From Cristatella mucedo (taxonomy: Eukaryota > Bryozoa > Phylactolaemata > Cristatellidae): 64,000 bases of DNA. The position numbers and the translations under genes are program-made. The notes under the pieces were generated by a model. That model searched no databases and was not told where the DNA came from. It saw only the letters and a program-made list of their open reading frames with translations. Shown here in pieces: positions 1-13,018 of the stretch (the stretch's first letter is position 1; each line of letters begins with the position of its first letter). The DNA is taken from NCBI GenBank assembly GCA_009760855.2, contig WPIO01000049.1, forward strand, positions 1,933,501 to 1,997,500. The letters are read 5' to 3'.

Positions 1-755
1 TCTCTCGTTAAATTGATTGAAATGCTATGGTGATATGGCATTCAGTACGTATGCGCCAAGAGTCTGGAATTCGTATCCTGCTTGCTTCTGTCACCTGACC
101 TGCAGTGCCACTTGGATTCGCACGAATCTCAGCTTCAGACATCTTATCTGTTGCGTTCAGCTTTCCTAGCAGCCCTAGAGGCTGCTGTCTGTTTTGTTCC
201 TCTGTAGTTTTGAGAGCTCCAACCCTATTACGCTATTCAGAGCAGTTTACTAACCGTGAGTCCTACTTGCCAACAGCCACGAGAGTTTTCTTTGTGAGTT
301 TTTTGCATGCTTGTGTAAGCATGGTACTATATCTGTAGCTTAAACACGCATTAGAGCTTAAACAGGCTTTCTTGTCCAAGCATAGTGGCATTGGTTGTGA
401 CAGACTGGCTTTCATCGCCTCTATTGCAGCGAGTTTTAAAACCCCTAGACAGAGACATTTCAATCTTTGGATGCTGAAAACAAGACATTATTATTATTAC
501 GGTATTATTATTATTATTGCGTGTTCTCAATAACTGTACGTGACCTTGGCCTCATGGGTAGTTGGAAGGTCAAGCGGGCAAGTCGACACAGTTAGTGCCC
601 ACCTGTGAGGACATTCTGACACTGACCAACGGCAGCCGTCTGCCTGCCCGTTTGCACGAACGTCCCACCGGAAACCAGACGCATAGAGCTTCTCAGACCC
701 AGCATCCTGCTCAGTGTCACAGCAGCCGATCTGCCCTGCTTTCTTTGCTGCCACC

Positions 756-756
<1 letters not shown>
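1..756. other. No gene recognised; left edge of window
   Basis: Only short open frames (up to 77 codons before the microsatellite) occur, with no recognisable domain. A small ATT-rich run lies near 490-520. I see nothing supportable as a gene. Confidence 0.5.
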
Positions 757-830
<74 letters not shown>

Positions 831-950
831 ACTCTCTCTCTCTCCCCCTCTCTCTCTCTCTCTCTCTCTCTCCCTCTCCCCCTTCTCTCTCTCCCTCTCT
901 CTCTCCATCTCTCTCTTCCTCTCTCTCCCTCTTTTGCCCTCTATCTCTTG

Positions 951-988
<38 letters not shown>

Positions 989-1005
989 TCTCTCTCTCTC
1001 TCTCC
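757..1005. repeat. (CT)n microsatellite, imperfect
   Basis: About 250 bp of almost pure pyrimidine, pure at the left and interrupted by CCC, CAT and TTC variants at the right. It produces long false Ser-Leu or Arg-Glu frames on both strands. Confidence 0.98.
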
Positions 1006-1336
1006 ACTGACGGAACAGACTGCACTGGCCCCGATACCTTCGACCCTAGCAGCTGGCAGCAGCAGTGGTCCGCCTCTGAGTGGCGGCCGGCATCTGCCAC
1101 CGGCAACGGGCTCGATATCTGTCGTCTTCGGGACGAATCTTCCCCGAAGGATCTGGTCATGCACAAAATGCATTCGAACCGACGAGGGAGTATGGAGCAG
1201 TCGAAGCCAGCAGCCTGGCGCTGCCGCCTGTCCGTTTGAGACCTTTCTTGCCTTCTTATTTTTAATTTTTGCTTCAATCCTATTTTTACCATGCCTTGGG
1301 ACTGTAGGTCGTGAAACATGGTAAAATATATGCACA

Positions 1337-1340
<4 letters not shown>

Positions 1341-1401
<61 letters not shown>
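1341..1401. repeat. (TA)n microsatellite
   Basis: Uninterrupted TA dinucleotides of about 60 bp followed by AT-rich DNA to 1450. The 1006-1340 interval between the two microsatellites has no recognisable gene. Confidence 0.97.
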
Positions 1402-1404
<3 letters not shown>

Positions 1405-1630
1405 TTATACATTCATTAATATTTATTATATATATATTTATATGTGTATAGATATACATCTACTAATTAAAGCGATATAGTCCATTCTTCCCTCTGTCAC
1501 ACCAAAAGATGGTGCACTTGCGTCACGTGGCAAGATGGCACCACTTCCCTCAAGGGGCAAGATGGCACAGAGTTGTTTTCCGTTACGGAACTACTATGAC
1601 TCAGCGAAGCAAGTGCACAGGTAGTGAGCT

Positions 1631-3200
<1,570 letters not shown>

Positions 3201-5628
3201 AGAGAATACAAGATAGAGGGAGTGAGATGGAGTATAAGTAATAGTTAGTTAGATAGCACCATTAAAAGTCACGTGGCTTTCGAAAAGCCACTTCCAATTG
3301 GGAGTATGGTCCACGCTAAAATAATAAAAGCTCTTACATCGAGTAAGATCTTCGAGACAAGCACGGATCTACTTTGATCCAGAAGTATCTAACTTGTGGA
3401 TTTTACTAATGCGATACACAAGTGACAATAAGGCAGCAGCAGCAGCACTGCGTCCATTTTTAGAAAGATCCGTTGAGCCCCCCAGTGTCGCCGTCGTCAC
3501 TAAGAGCTCATACGGTTGTAGGCGCATACTGCCCTTTGTAAGGCACAGTACGAAGAAAAAGAATCTTTCTACTTAAGGGTACGTAGGCAAACTTTGATTT
3601 CAATATTTTACAGATGCTTGTGAAGTTATACGCTCGAACCGTCTGCCTTGTAGCAGCTTTGAATTTATATGCACATATGCACAAAGCGCCTTACCTGGTG
3701 GCCGGGTCCTGCAGCTGCATGTTTACCAAACTCCACCTCTATCTGTGCTCCCGCTTAAGTAAGAAGTAATCGTACGATTGGCTGCCCGTACGAAACCCTT
3801 TGTGGCACCGCGGCTTCTGTCTCCGTAAATATTATGCTCGCTCTTAGCCAAAATTGCTTAGGAACAAAAAATATTTGTCCCGGAAAATCCAAATTTGATT
3901 GAAGGTAGAAAAGTAGCGAAAGGCGATGCTTTGTGCTCGGAGCACAGAGGTTGCACCGAGAGGCTCGCGTCTTAACTGCTGCCGATTGACAGACCCGGCG
4001 AGCTTCGGCGAGCTTCGCACTCGGTCCTGGTTATGTGCTAGGCCTCGTACTGGCAGTGCTTATCCTCAAAGCGCTCTTGGGTGAGATCGCTTTTTTTCCT
4101 TGCCCAGTCACGAGATGGGTTGCTGTATTATCGCATCCACCTATCGGCACTTGCTGACCTGTGGGCAGGCATGATTCCTTGACCCGCTTGCTGCAACTCG
4201 ATCTATACTGCTGATGCAAGTCCGACTGATGAATGCAGCAACGTTTCGCCTCGAGCTTGTAATGATCTGGCCAACGTTCAACCCAACACGCCTAGAGCGA
4301 TCGTTTGTACAAGAATCTAGCTCAGTTGTGATTTTGACACATTTTCTGGCACGGATCGACGAGCGAGTTTCAAAGCGCCGGCTGCAACCAGCTACCGACC
4401 GGCGGGTCGGCCAGCCAGCGGCGGGCGAGCACCTCCGCTGCCGTGCCACTGCCGTCGCCGGCGAGCAGGCTTCCCACTCATGTGGAGGCGGCGGTGGTGG
4501 CACGCTGTCGCCTCGGAAGCCAGCTGCGAATTCTTACCGTATTCCTATTCTTACGCAGTCATTCTCTATGAAGTTCGTTCTAGAAGATTTCCGGTCCATG
4601 TTGCCTACGTAGCAGTGTCCTAGCTATTTCGAGACGCGTGTCATTGGGTAGGTTTTTCGGGGAACTGGGCGCTGGGAAAATAAAATTCCTGCAACGAACA
4701 AGAAGCCGGTGGGGGGGGGGGGTCTTGCCTTTCCAACATTTAGTGAACCGAAACCACTCCTCGGGAAACGGCCATCTCTCAATCACCTGCCGGAAGGCTT
4801 GTGAGTCGTCTGTGGAGTATGTAGACTCGACAAGTATGCATACACGCGAACGCTCTTGCATTCATCTGGGTGCCTTCCTGTGACTTTGGGGACACCTGGC
4901 GCCATGCAGTGTGAAGGTGCACCCCTTCGATCAAGCAGACGGCGCCCATCTGGCCTCTATCATTCACTAGGAGAGAGAAGACCTGCGACAGGAGATACAG
5001 ATGCTGAAAGACTGTTCCATTTCCCAGTGCAGGTAACAATGAGACCGTGTCTCGTGCTCGGGATTGAACACTGTTGCCTTTCGTTCGCTTCATCGGCGCT
5101 TTATCTAGCCTCTAGCGGCTGCATCTTGTAGCGCTGCAAGCATCGAAGGCGAGAACTTGGCTGCTGCGCTTTCCCAGGATGACTCATTAAAAACTCACCA
5201 CCACAAGCCCCTGATAGGACAGGGGGAAGGTAAGAGTGGTTCAGCTTGCCGCTTGGTTTTTATAAATTACTGCCAACGCGTGAGAGCCCTTCACTTAAAA
5301 TTGTGCAACGTCTAGACTGAGCGACTTTTCCGGGTCTTGTCCGTGCCGTATTTTCCATTGCTGACAAAGCATCGGCCAGCTGAAATACATTTTCTGAGCA
5401 TCGTGCGATGTAATGTTGACTCTGAAAATCTAATAAGAATATCCGAGACCATTTTGTGTCACAACTAGAGTCAAATGTTGGCATATAAAGTCTAATATTC
5501 TGGACAACTGACCGACGCCCCGATCAAGGAATAAAGAGAAGTGTATATACAAATAGTGAATAATTTGCCGCAGAGTAAAGCTTTTTAAACAAGAGGATCC
5601 CAAGATCGACCACAAGGACTGAGATCAG
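3201..5628. other. No gene recognised
   Basis: Open frames up to 132 codons (for example 4214-4612 +, with a Gly run) overlap equal-sized antisense frames and show no known domain. A run of ten G lies near 4713. Nothing can be assigned. Confidence 0.4.
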
Positions 5629-5775
5629 ACGATTAATTACTTTTAGATCAGATAATTGATCTAAGATCTTGAAGAAGAGATATCAGAGATCAAACGATTA
5701 ATTACTTTTAGATCAGACAATTGATCCAAGATCTTGAAGAGATATCCGAGATCAAACGATTAATTACTTTTAGCA
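5629..5775. repeat. Tandem repeat, 62-65 bp unit, about 2.3 copies
   Basis: The string GATTAATTACTTTTAG starts at 5631, 5696 and 5758, giving periods of 65 and 62 bp. The second interval lacks one GAA triplet. The unit is rich in GATC-containing words. Confidence 0.9.
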
Positions 5776-6209
5776 TTTTAAGCTTAGAACCAGTACAAAC
5801 TAATTGCAGAAGTAATAATAAGAATAACAGGTCGTACTTGAACCTTCTGCATAAATCTAAATATGTATCTAGATGCTTTAAAGCTCGCTTTAAGCGAGGC
5901 AAAAATATCCTGTCACCATCTGCAACGACTTTGCATTATTTGAGTCTCAGCCAAAGACGCATCTGCTCCGCTTATCCTTTCCCGCACCCGAGTGAACTTG
6001 TCTGATTGCTATCTCGTGTGCTTTGCATGCTTACATGCGTACTATGAAACGGGTGTTATTTGACTAGCCGCTGTCTCTAAAGAGAACATGAACATAAACA
6101 CTATGAGCTTATGATTGCTGGCCTAAGCATGATACTTGTGCACTGTTGCATGCTTGTCTTCGCACAACAGCGTGCATGCAATTAATGGAAGTGACTTCTA
6201 GACTTGTGG

Positions 6210-6980
6210 TGTATACGAACACGAACAGAAAGTCCGTTAGAAAGCACCTACGGACAGAAAGCCCGTTAGGAGATTAGATGCCGACGAGCCAATGGTACGA
6301 TAACAGACTGCGGGAGTAAGGAAGTCGGATAGGTGTGCTGGTGGTACAGGTGATTGAAGCGACCTGTCAGCCAAAGAGAGGATTTTGAAGTCTATTTGAT
6401 ACCTAATAGAGAGCCTATGCTCTCGGTAATTGCTGCTGCAGTCACTCAGCTACCACTGAGACTGCTAGTTTCACGACGCTCTTGGCAGTAAATCTCAGTA
6501 TTTTCTGACTTTAATAAGTTGGGCGTCACTATCTTGACTATTCAGACTCCCTGGACGAGAGCGACGAGTCATTCGTCCATTCTCGTTCTACATGCTGTTC
6601 GCACAGGCCATTAGGCTCCGTACAAATCATGCCGACTGCACCAGATCCGTCTTCAAGGGCGAATGTCCAAAAACGAAAAAGTGCGAGAATGAAAAGAAAA
6701 GAAAACAAAAAGCAAATATGCATCCCGGTCGCCAGCTCGTGGCTACGCCGTCTCTGCATTTGCCAAGTGCTGACCCCTCTCAGAAGCACCGTTGCCATCG
6801 GCAATTGTCCATTCACGTTAATACTCTGGCGTCTGCCGCTGAGATAGGCCCTGAACCATTGCAGAGCAGTAGTGCCAGTGATGCCCAGGCGAGATGAGAG
6901 GCGCTCTAGAAGGATTTTGTGATCGATAGTATCAAAAGCTGCCGAAAGATCGAGTAAAACAAGCAGAGGCACTACCTATG
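6210..6980 (-). mobile_element. LINE-A fragment: reverse transcriptase and C-terminal region
   Basis: Read on the minus strand, the 6980-6800 part encodes a clear LINE reverse transcriptase segment: [20 protein letters not shown], then [12 protein letters not shown] and [12 protein letters not shown]. This is the N-terminal part of the RT palm of the CR1/L2/Jockey group. The 6420-6240 part encodes YQIDFKILSLADRSLQSP and a SNLL region, matching the C-terminal region of the family. The catalytic YADD segment and most of what lies between are missing, so this is a deleted dead copy. Confidence 0.88.
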
Positions 6981-7109
6981 TCTGCATTCCTACTGCCGGA
7001 AGCTGTATGCTCGTGCCTCCGCCGCCCGCCCCCACGCCAGCCGCCGCAGCCGGCTGGCTCGCTCACGAAAGTGGCCAGCCGATCGTCGTTGTCTGCTCTG
7101 CTCTTGCAG

Positions 7110-7291
7110 GAGCCAGTGACGTCGCCCCGTGCGGCGCCTGCGATCGGCTGAAGCGGCGACTGGAGAAGAGAGATGCTGCCGTCTCAGAACTGCGCTCGAA
7201 GCTCGAGATGCTGCAATTGGAACGCAGCATCGTCCTCTCTCAGAAAGAGGCCGCCATCGAACGCCTCGAGGGCGAGATCGGCGAGCTGCAG
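7110..7291 (+). CDS. Gene 1, coiled-coil exon
   Basis: The acceptor is CTGCTCTTGCAG at 7098-7109, with a good pyrimidine tract. The exon encodes about 60 residues starting ASDVAPCGACDRLKRRLEKR, then a heptad-rich stretch of alternating Leu, Glu, Lys and Arg ending EIGELQ: a clear coiled coil. The probable donor is CAG|GTTCGG at 7291/7292, which is not a strong donor; the frame stays open to 7393. The exon starts in phase 1 and ends in phase 0, matching the next proposed exon at 9477. The family is not recognised. A coiled coil followed by a disordered middle and a C-terminal membrane anchor resembles syntaphilin/syntabulin-type proteins, but that is architecture only. An upstream exon must exist and I did not find it. 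Confidence 0.55.
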
Positions 7292-7724
7292 GTTCGGTGC
7301 CGGCGAACCGCTGCTTCGGCAGCCGCCGGCCGGCGCTGTGCTTCGCTCGCTTCTTCGGCGATCCTCTCGAGCACGTGTGCGAAGCCGTCTTAGCTTAACC
7401 GACGACCCGGTGGCCTTCCCGCTCGATGCTGCTTGCAGACTCTCGATGCACCGCCGTCGCCCGACGGCGGCGGCGGCAGCAGCTTCGAACGTCCGGTGAC
7501 AGCTTGCCCTGATCCGCCGGCGTTCGGACGCTGTGCTGCACGCCTTGAGCTTCCGTTCCTTAAAGCAGAACGTTCGGCCGCCCTGTACATTGGTGCACGG
7601 CCAGACTGTCTTTGGAAAATGCTGAAAGCTGAGAGGTCGCCGGACAAGTGCCGAGTGAGGTTTTGGCAGAGAATGGCAAGCCAGGACGTGGCAGCGGAGA
7701 ATAGGACGGGAAACGAAAGCATGT

Positions 7725-7780
7725 AATAATAAAAATAATAATAATATACTTGATAAAAACGCCCTCAGAGAATACTCGAG
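7725..7780 (-). mobile_element. LINE-A 3' tail remnant
   Basis: (AAT)n followed by ACTTGATAAAAACGCCCTCA is the reverse complement of the LINE-A 3' end. Only the tail survives. Confidence 0.75.
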
Positions 7781-7992
7781 TTCGGAGGCTGCATCGTGGG
7801 GCGATCGTCTCACAATGGCTGATGCAAGCGCGCCTTTGCCTGAGTGCAAAGAAAACACAGCAAAGCAATGCAGATTTAAAAACTCGTCAATGCCCGAGCT
7901 GTAAAAGCCTTATCTGCTTATACACAATTGGAGTGGTCAAGAAGGAATTGCGGCCTGGCGCGTTCGAGCTCGCGACCGTATCGTTGCTAATT

Positions 7993-8171
7993 TGCATGCT
8001 GACCCTGTGCACGTCATTCCTAACCAGGTTATTCATGTTCTTTGTTTATCAAGCATGATATTACTCACCCATTCAATTGCATTTCCCTTTGCAGTGAATG
8101 TAAAGCACCTAGAAAGAGATTGAGTTCTATAAGGGCCCTTTATCAATTGCATTATTATTATTATTATTAAT
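7993..8171 (+). mobile_element. LINE-A 3' end
   Basis: Matches the 3' untranslated region seen at 49590-49818 almost word for word, including the TTTGCAG..AATGTAAAG block, the AGAAAGAGATTGAG block and a terminal (ATT)n run. It lies inside the intron of gene 1. Confidence 0.88.
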
Positions 8172-9476
8172 TTCAAGGATCCGAAAGAGGGCCAGCGTTT
8201 GTATGTGCAGGAGCCATTTGCTTGGCTGTACCGAAAAGAGTGGCGTGAGAATGACTTGGTAGCATCGAGAGTAGCTATTTCCGAAAGCTTGCAAGGTCGA
8301 TTGCCGGATAGAATAGCTACCGGTTAAGATTCACCGAGTTAACATACTTAAATCAGCTGAAATCTTGTTAGCAATTTCATTCTCGCTCGAGCCCAGTTTA
8401 GATGCTCGCTCTAAATTGAATCTTTGTCCTTTTCCATATTATTAAGCCTTAGGAAAGCTCGACGTCGTGCCAGATGCCGAGTCAGGTGGCTGGGGGCAGC
8501 TATTTGGGCCGCCGCCATTCCTACCCCATCCCGACCGTCGCCAAACAAAATAATATTTATAATATCCAAAAACAAAATAATACAAAATAATTCGATGAAA
8601 AGATGAAAATCCTGGCTCAGCCTCTGCTCGCTGCCACTTATCATTTTTTGTCACTATCGTGCATTTCGTGCCTCCATTGTAAGCCGATCGTAGTGACAGC
8701 TCGTCGTTGAGTGCACTGAATGCAGCTGTATCTAATGTGGGCCTGTAGATAAAACCAATAATTAGTATAACATTTTTACTTAGCGTCCAAAATAATCAAA
8801 TCTTTTCCTGATATCTGTGTATGTGCTGGAAAATTAGCACGGTCAAGTGAATAGTGATGAACAAAAAACGTCTGGTTTAATGCAGAGGCTACTGCAGAAA
8901 TTCTGACGGAGCAAATTTTGAAGGTTATGCTTGCCAGTTTCGGAATGAGACTAGGTTTACCGTATACATTAAATCGGTGGTCTTATCGCCCTTCAATTTG
9001 CGATAGTTAGCTGCCGTCCAAGTGCAAATATCGGCTGTATGTGTGTGCATGTGCAAGATCGGATGTATGTATGTATGTGCTAGGGAGTTGACAGAATGTA
9101 AGGGGGCAGAAGGCCGAAAGTGGTCAAAGTACCTGGTGGGCTGAACTTCAACTTCATAAAAAATGAAAGTCTAGATTGTGCTATCGGCAAGAGAAGAAAG
9201 GGAGAGTGAGTGGGGAGAGAAGTAAACAGTGAAAAGCGACCGAAGAAGCGGATCCGTCCCCGGGGATCAGCCCGAGCTTAGAAGGCCCACCGGCCGGCCT
9301 TTGACCATTGACCAACACACCTTGAAAATCTCCAGAGATACGAGTCAAACCATTGCAGTGACATTCGAGAGATGCCCGGTCGTATGGTAATGTGCACTCG
9401 AGAATTAAACGTCACATCAGTGAAGAGCATCAGTGAGCTTGAGCCACTGTGATCGCCTTTATTTCATTATCATTAG
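8172..9476. other. Intron of gene 1; nothing further recognised
   Basis: No open frame longer than 77 codons and no recognised domain. A short (TGTA)n run sits near 9065-9080. The last 30 bases form the pyrimidine-rich acceptor of the next exon. Confidence 0.4.
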
Positions 9477-10756
9477 ATGCACGTAGCCGAACTGAACGCG
9501 AGCTCCAACTCAGCAAGCTCGATCGGCGATTGTGGCCGCAGCTCTGGCGTCCTAGTAGCCGGCTCTTCAAACGAGGCGTCGCCCAGGCACATCCATGGAA
9601 GCTATGTCGTCGATGCCGAGGAGATGTGCCGCAGCATCGCGAGAGAGCTGATCGACACCGTGTCTCTCGTCTGCGAGGTGGCAGAGGAGAAAAAGCAGCG
9701 AGATCTGCTGGTCGTTGGCAGCAGCGATCGCCTGCTGCCGGCGAGCGGCCAGCGACAGCTGGCCGACTGCGGCAGCGGCTGCGCACTGGCCGCTCGCGAT
9801 CACGTGTTTGAACTGCTGCTCGGTCTGAGGGGCGGGGTCAGCTCAATACAGGGCTCAGTGTCGACGATCGTGAGCCTGATGGAGAGCGCAGCGTCGAGCC
9901 AGAGCATCTCTTCGGAGCCGCCTGCTCTGCTGAGCCAGTGCACCGACGAGGCCGCCGCCGCCGGAGGCGGCCGGCGCGACGTGTCGTCAGACGTGGAGTC
10001 AGACACGAGCAGCCGCTGCTCGGAGCCACTGTCGAGCCAGCTCTCGGGCCGGCTCGGCTCCTTGCTTCTCCCCTTCAGCCCGGAGGCGACCTCGCGGTCG
10101 TTGGCGGCATCGGCAGCGGCCAGCTGGGCTCGCGCTGCTGCTCGCCCTTCTTCGGTCCGAGCGCCGGACGGGGCCTCAGCGGCCGGCCGACTGGGCCGAG
10201 CCGAATGCGGCGAAGATGTCGAGGCCACGACGATGACGACGATGGGAGAAGGCGTGCCAGCTGCCCGCTCGGTAGGACTGAAGCTTCGCCCGCTGCTGCA
10301 TGCCGAGTGCCCGCAGCCTCGCTGGCCAGCGATGTCTGCACGCGCCGACGGCCGCCGCGTCGGGGAAGGATCGACGGATGGAGCGAAAGCGGCTGCTGCT
10401 GCTGCACCGGCCGACGACGAGCGGCTCTCCGTCGGGGCTCCAGGTGAGCGCTCCACGTGCCTTGCGAGCCTCCAGCGTAGCAGCGAGTGCAGCATGAGCA
10501 GCAGCGGCGGCGGCGGCTTCTCTTCGACGGACGCCTGCGCCGTCCTGCTCGACGAGCGCGTGCAGCAGATAGGCAGCATGTTCGAGATGCGTCTCAACGA
10601 CTTCACCGCAGAAGTGGAGACCCAAGTGAACCGAATCAAAATTGACATTGACGCGATGAGCGCTAAGTACGACGAGCTGCTGCGTCCTCCGACGCAACGC
10701 TGCCGGGCAAGCTCGACGAGCGGCGGCAAGCACGACGCAGCACTGCTGCATCTCAG
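9477..10756 (+). CDS. Gene 1, large low-complexity exon
   Basis: A continuous + frame of about 427 codons lies between a good acceptor (TTTCATTATCATTAG at 9462-9476) and a good donor (CTCAG|GTACGC at 10756/10757). It enters in phase 0, as the 7291 donor requires, and leaves in phase 2. The first 100 residues look structured (HGSYVVDAEEMCRSIARELI followed by a hydrophobic and charged helix). The middle is Ser/Ala/Gly/Arg-rich and probably disordered. The end has a second helical stretch, LDERVQQIGSMFEMRLNDF and VNRIKIDIDAMSAKYDELL. If the donor is not used the frame stops at 10847. A 438-codon antisense frame overlaps it (see rejected). Family not recognised. Confidence 0.6.
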
Positions 10757-11829
10757 GTACGCTGCAGTGGCCAAGAGCCCGACAAAAAATCGCCCGGCGC
10801 GGCACGAGTGCCGTCGTTCGCAAGGCGCCGCCGCTCCGACGCTGTGACACATCCGGTCACATCCGACACAGCGATCGCCGTTCTGCCCTGAGACGGTAGA
10901 GCAGCAGCCGCCGAGAGTGCAGGCAGGCAGGCAGGCAGGCGGGAGAGGAGACCCGTGCTGCCCACCGTGCAAGGTTTTGTCGGAAAGTAGCAGAAAAGCG
11001 TCCGAAGTCAGTCGAGTCGACCTGCATCCATTCTGCAACGTCGCAAGAGAGGGTTCGGATGCGTGTCCATTATTGCACTTCGTCTGATTCGTCGCCATCG
11101 TTACCTCGGTCGTCATCGAGCGAGCATTCGGTCGCTCGATGACGAGCTCCGGAAGCCAACTCCGAGGCCAGCCTGGGCACGCGAAGGCGGCTGTTCTTGC
11201 CCGAGGCCGCTTCCGACCGGTCGCTCTTTGGTGCTCTTCGCACCCTCGCTATCGGCTTGCAGCGGGCAAACGTGCAGCCGCTGCTAGCTGGTGAACCCCG
11301 TTAGCACTTGGGTGAATTTGCGCCTGCAAGCTTTGCGAATTTTCAAAGAAGCTGCGATTTAGCGCTTGTCTTGGGCAGTGATTTTGCATTTCTTGAAGTC
11401 ACTTCGATATGCGTGGGCTCCATAGGCCCTAACTAATCAGAGAATCTGACTTACAGAAAGACCACATGCCGTTTTCAGGTAGCATTTTCAGTTGGCGCAC
11501 AAGTTAGCAGTCATTATCGTTAAGTAATGACTTGTTTGATTATGAAAGTTCTTTAATGATATACAAATATTCAGCAATTTTATTTGTACTAAACAATTTA
11601 TATTTTCTTAATTGATAAAGAAACAAGGATAATGTAAAAAATAAATTGAGAAAGATAGGTAAGAGGAATAGTGATCCAAAGTCCACTTTTTGGACTCCAG
11701 CAGCGTTTTTGACGCTGAAGCCAAGCAAGTTTATTCTTAGAAAGCGATTTCCTGTTTTAAACATCAAACGACTGACCGATATAGGGACATATTATAGCTA
11801 GTGAAGGCGATTTCATGAACCTGTAGCAT
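10757..11829. other. Probable intron of gene 1
   Basis: Contains a short (CAGG)n run at about 10919-10941. A GC-rich stretch at 11143-11291 could be a further exon: it reads EANSEASLGTRRRLFLPEAA and onwards to a possible donor CTG|GTGAAC, in phase 1. It has no good acceptor and an in-frame TGA just upstream, so I leave it unassigned. From 11300 the DNA is AT-rich with no gene seen. Confidence 0.35.
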
Positions 11830-11960
11830 GGTAATAATAATAATAATGATGATGATAATAATGCACTTGATAAAGCGCCGTCAGAGAACTCAATCTCTTT
11901 CTAGGTGCTTTACATTTGCTGCAGAGGGAAAATGACATTGGTAAAGTAAGCATAATTAAG
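11830..11960 (-). mobile_element. LINE-A 3' end
   Basis: (AAT)n followed by CACTTGATAAAGCGCC and the CTCAATCTCTTTCTAGG block, the reverse complement of the LINE-A terminus. The body beyond about 11960 is not recognisable. Confidence 0.85.
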
Positions 11961-12249
11961 GCCGCCCTCTTGCTCTAAGTTTGTCATGAGTCACTGGCGA
12001 TGCCTATCCACAAATGCATAGTCTGCTTAAGACATCAATTCAGCGGTCCAGTCACTGTCGGGGTTCTGGCAAACTCATTCAGGTCAGCAGAAAGCGATAA
12101 CAGTCTTAATTCAATTGAGATTAATCCGTGAGTGAGTGTTACAATTGATCTGACTTTTGATCAACCTGGCATCTGCCACTTATGGGCCTTTCAGCTGATG
12201 ACCACTTTAGCTCCACCGCCAACTGTCGGCAATGTCCGATTGCAAATGT

Positions 12250-12835
12250 TTGGCCCTTCTCACAACAGGGTACTACAGCCAAGCTGATCTTATGACATTC
12301 TGTCTAGACTTGTGTGACTCCCTACTTGCAGGTCTTCCTGCCTGCATTGAGCTGCTTGCAGTTAAAGTTAATAAAACATTAATATTAATAGCAAAGTGTT
12401 TTGCATAGCAGTTGGTGCAAAGATCTGCGACAAGGCTTTTTTGTCGTGAACGTCGCAACTGCCCCATCACACCGCTTCTCACCAAGCTGCACTGGTGCCC
12501 TATCAACTCACTTTAAAGTCTTGTTTATATTTGCTTCTAACCAACCTCAAATCATTAGTTGGCCTTGCCTTTAGTTCGTAGGCTCCCAAAGCCTGGAACC
12601 CACTCCCGACAGACACCACGCCATTTCCTGACTTGATAACATTTAAAAAAAGCTATAATTCACCTTTTCATCACAGCATTTGCTCTGTCCATGTAAACCG
12701 TCTCGTATGTGCTTGCGAATACTGTGTATGTTAACAATTGCTAGTAAACACCCTTCCATTACAGCAACTGCGAAGTACCTAGAAAACAATTAAGTTCTCT
12801 CAGTTTTCCATACATTTCTTCTTCTTAATCTGCTC
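12250..12835 (+). mobile_element. LINE-A C-terminal region and 3' end, degraded
   Basis: Readable pieces in order: the CLDLCDSLLAGLPACIELLA-like stretch, CREC..RSCHITPLL, a deleted HWLP..FKVLF stretch, then GCTCCCAAAGCCTGGAACCCACT and CATTTAAAAA. The end is the GTACCTAGAAAACAATTAAG block and a CTT-rich tail. Many indels and stops are present. Confidence 0.8.
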
Positions 12836-12839
12836 TAAT

Positions 12840-13018
12840 CAAAATTTGCTCCTCCATGTGAATTGTTCTTTTTACATGCTTATGCATGTCGGCACTTGCA
12901 TTTTAATAAGAATCAAGTGATATGATTTATTTCCAGCATATGTAAAGTGCTTAAAGCAAGATTTAGTTTTCTCAGGGTGCTATACATATATGTTATTATT
13001 ATTGTTATTGTTATTGCA
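12840..13018 (+). mobile_element. LINE-A 3' end, second tandem copy
   Basis: A second terminus follows the previous one directly: CCAGCATATGTAAAGTGCTT, then TAGTTTTCTCAGGGTGCTAT and (ATT)n/(GTT)n. It resembles the diverged end at 22300-22380 more than the main family. Confidence 0.75.

Noticed and set aside
757-1005. Ser-Leu and Arg-Glu frames over the CT/GA tracts, here and at all other such tracts
   Set aside because: They are translations of dinucleotide repeats.
6538-6972. A host gene encoding reverse transcriptase
   Set aside because: The frame is one short RT segment with the catalytic part missing and a LINE-A C-terminal scrap beside it; it is a dead retrotransposon.
9800-11116. 438-codon minus-strand frame overlapping the gene 1 exon
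   Set aside because: It mirrors the GC-rich + exon, is Ser/Pro/Arg-rich throughout, and has no splice or domain support. The + frame has structured helices and good splice sites.
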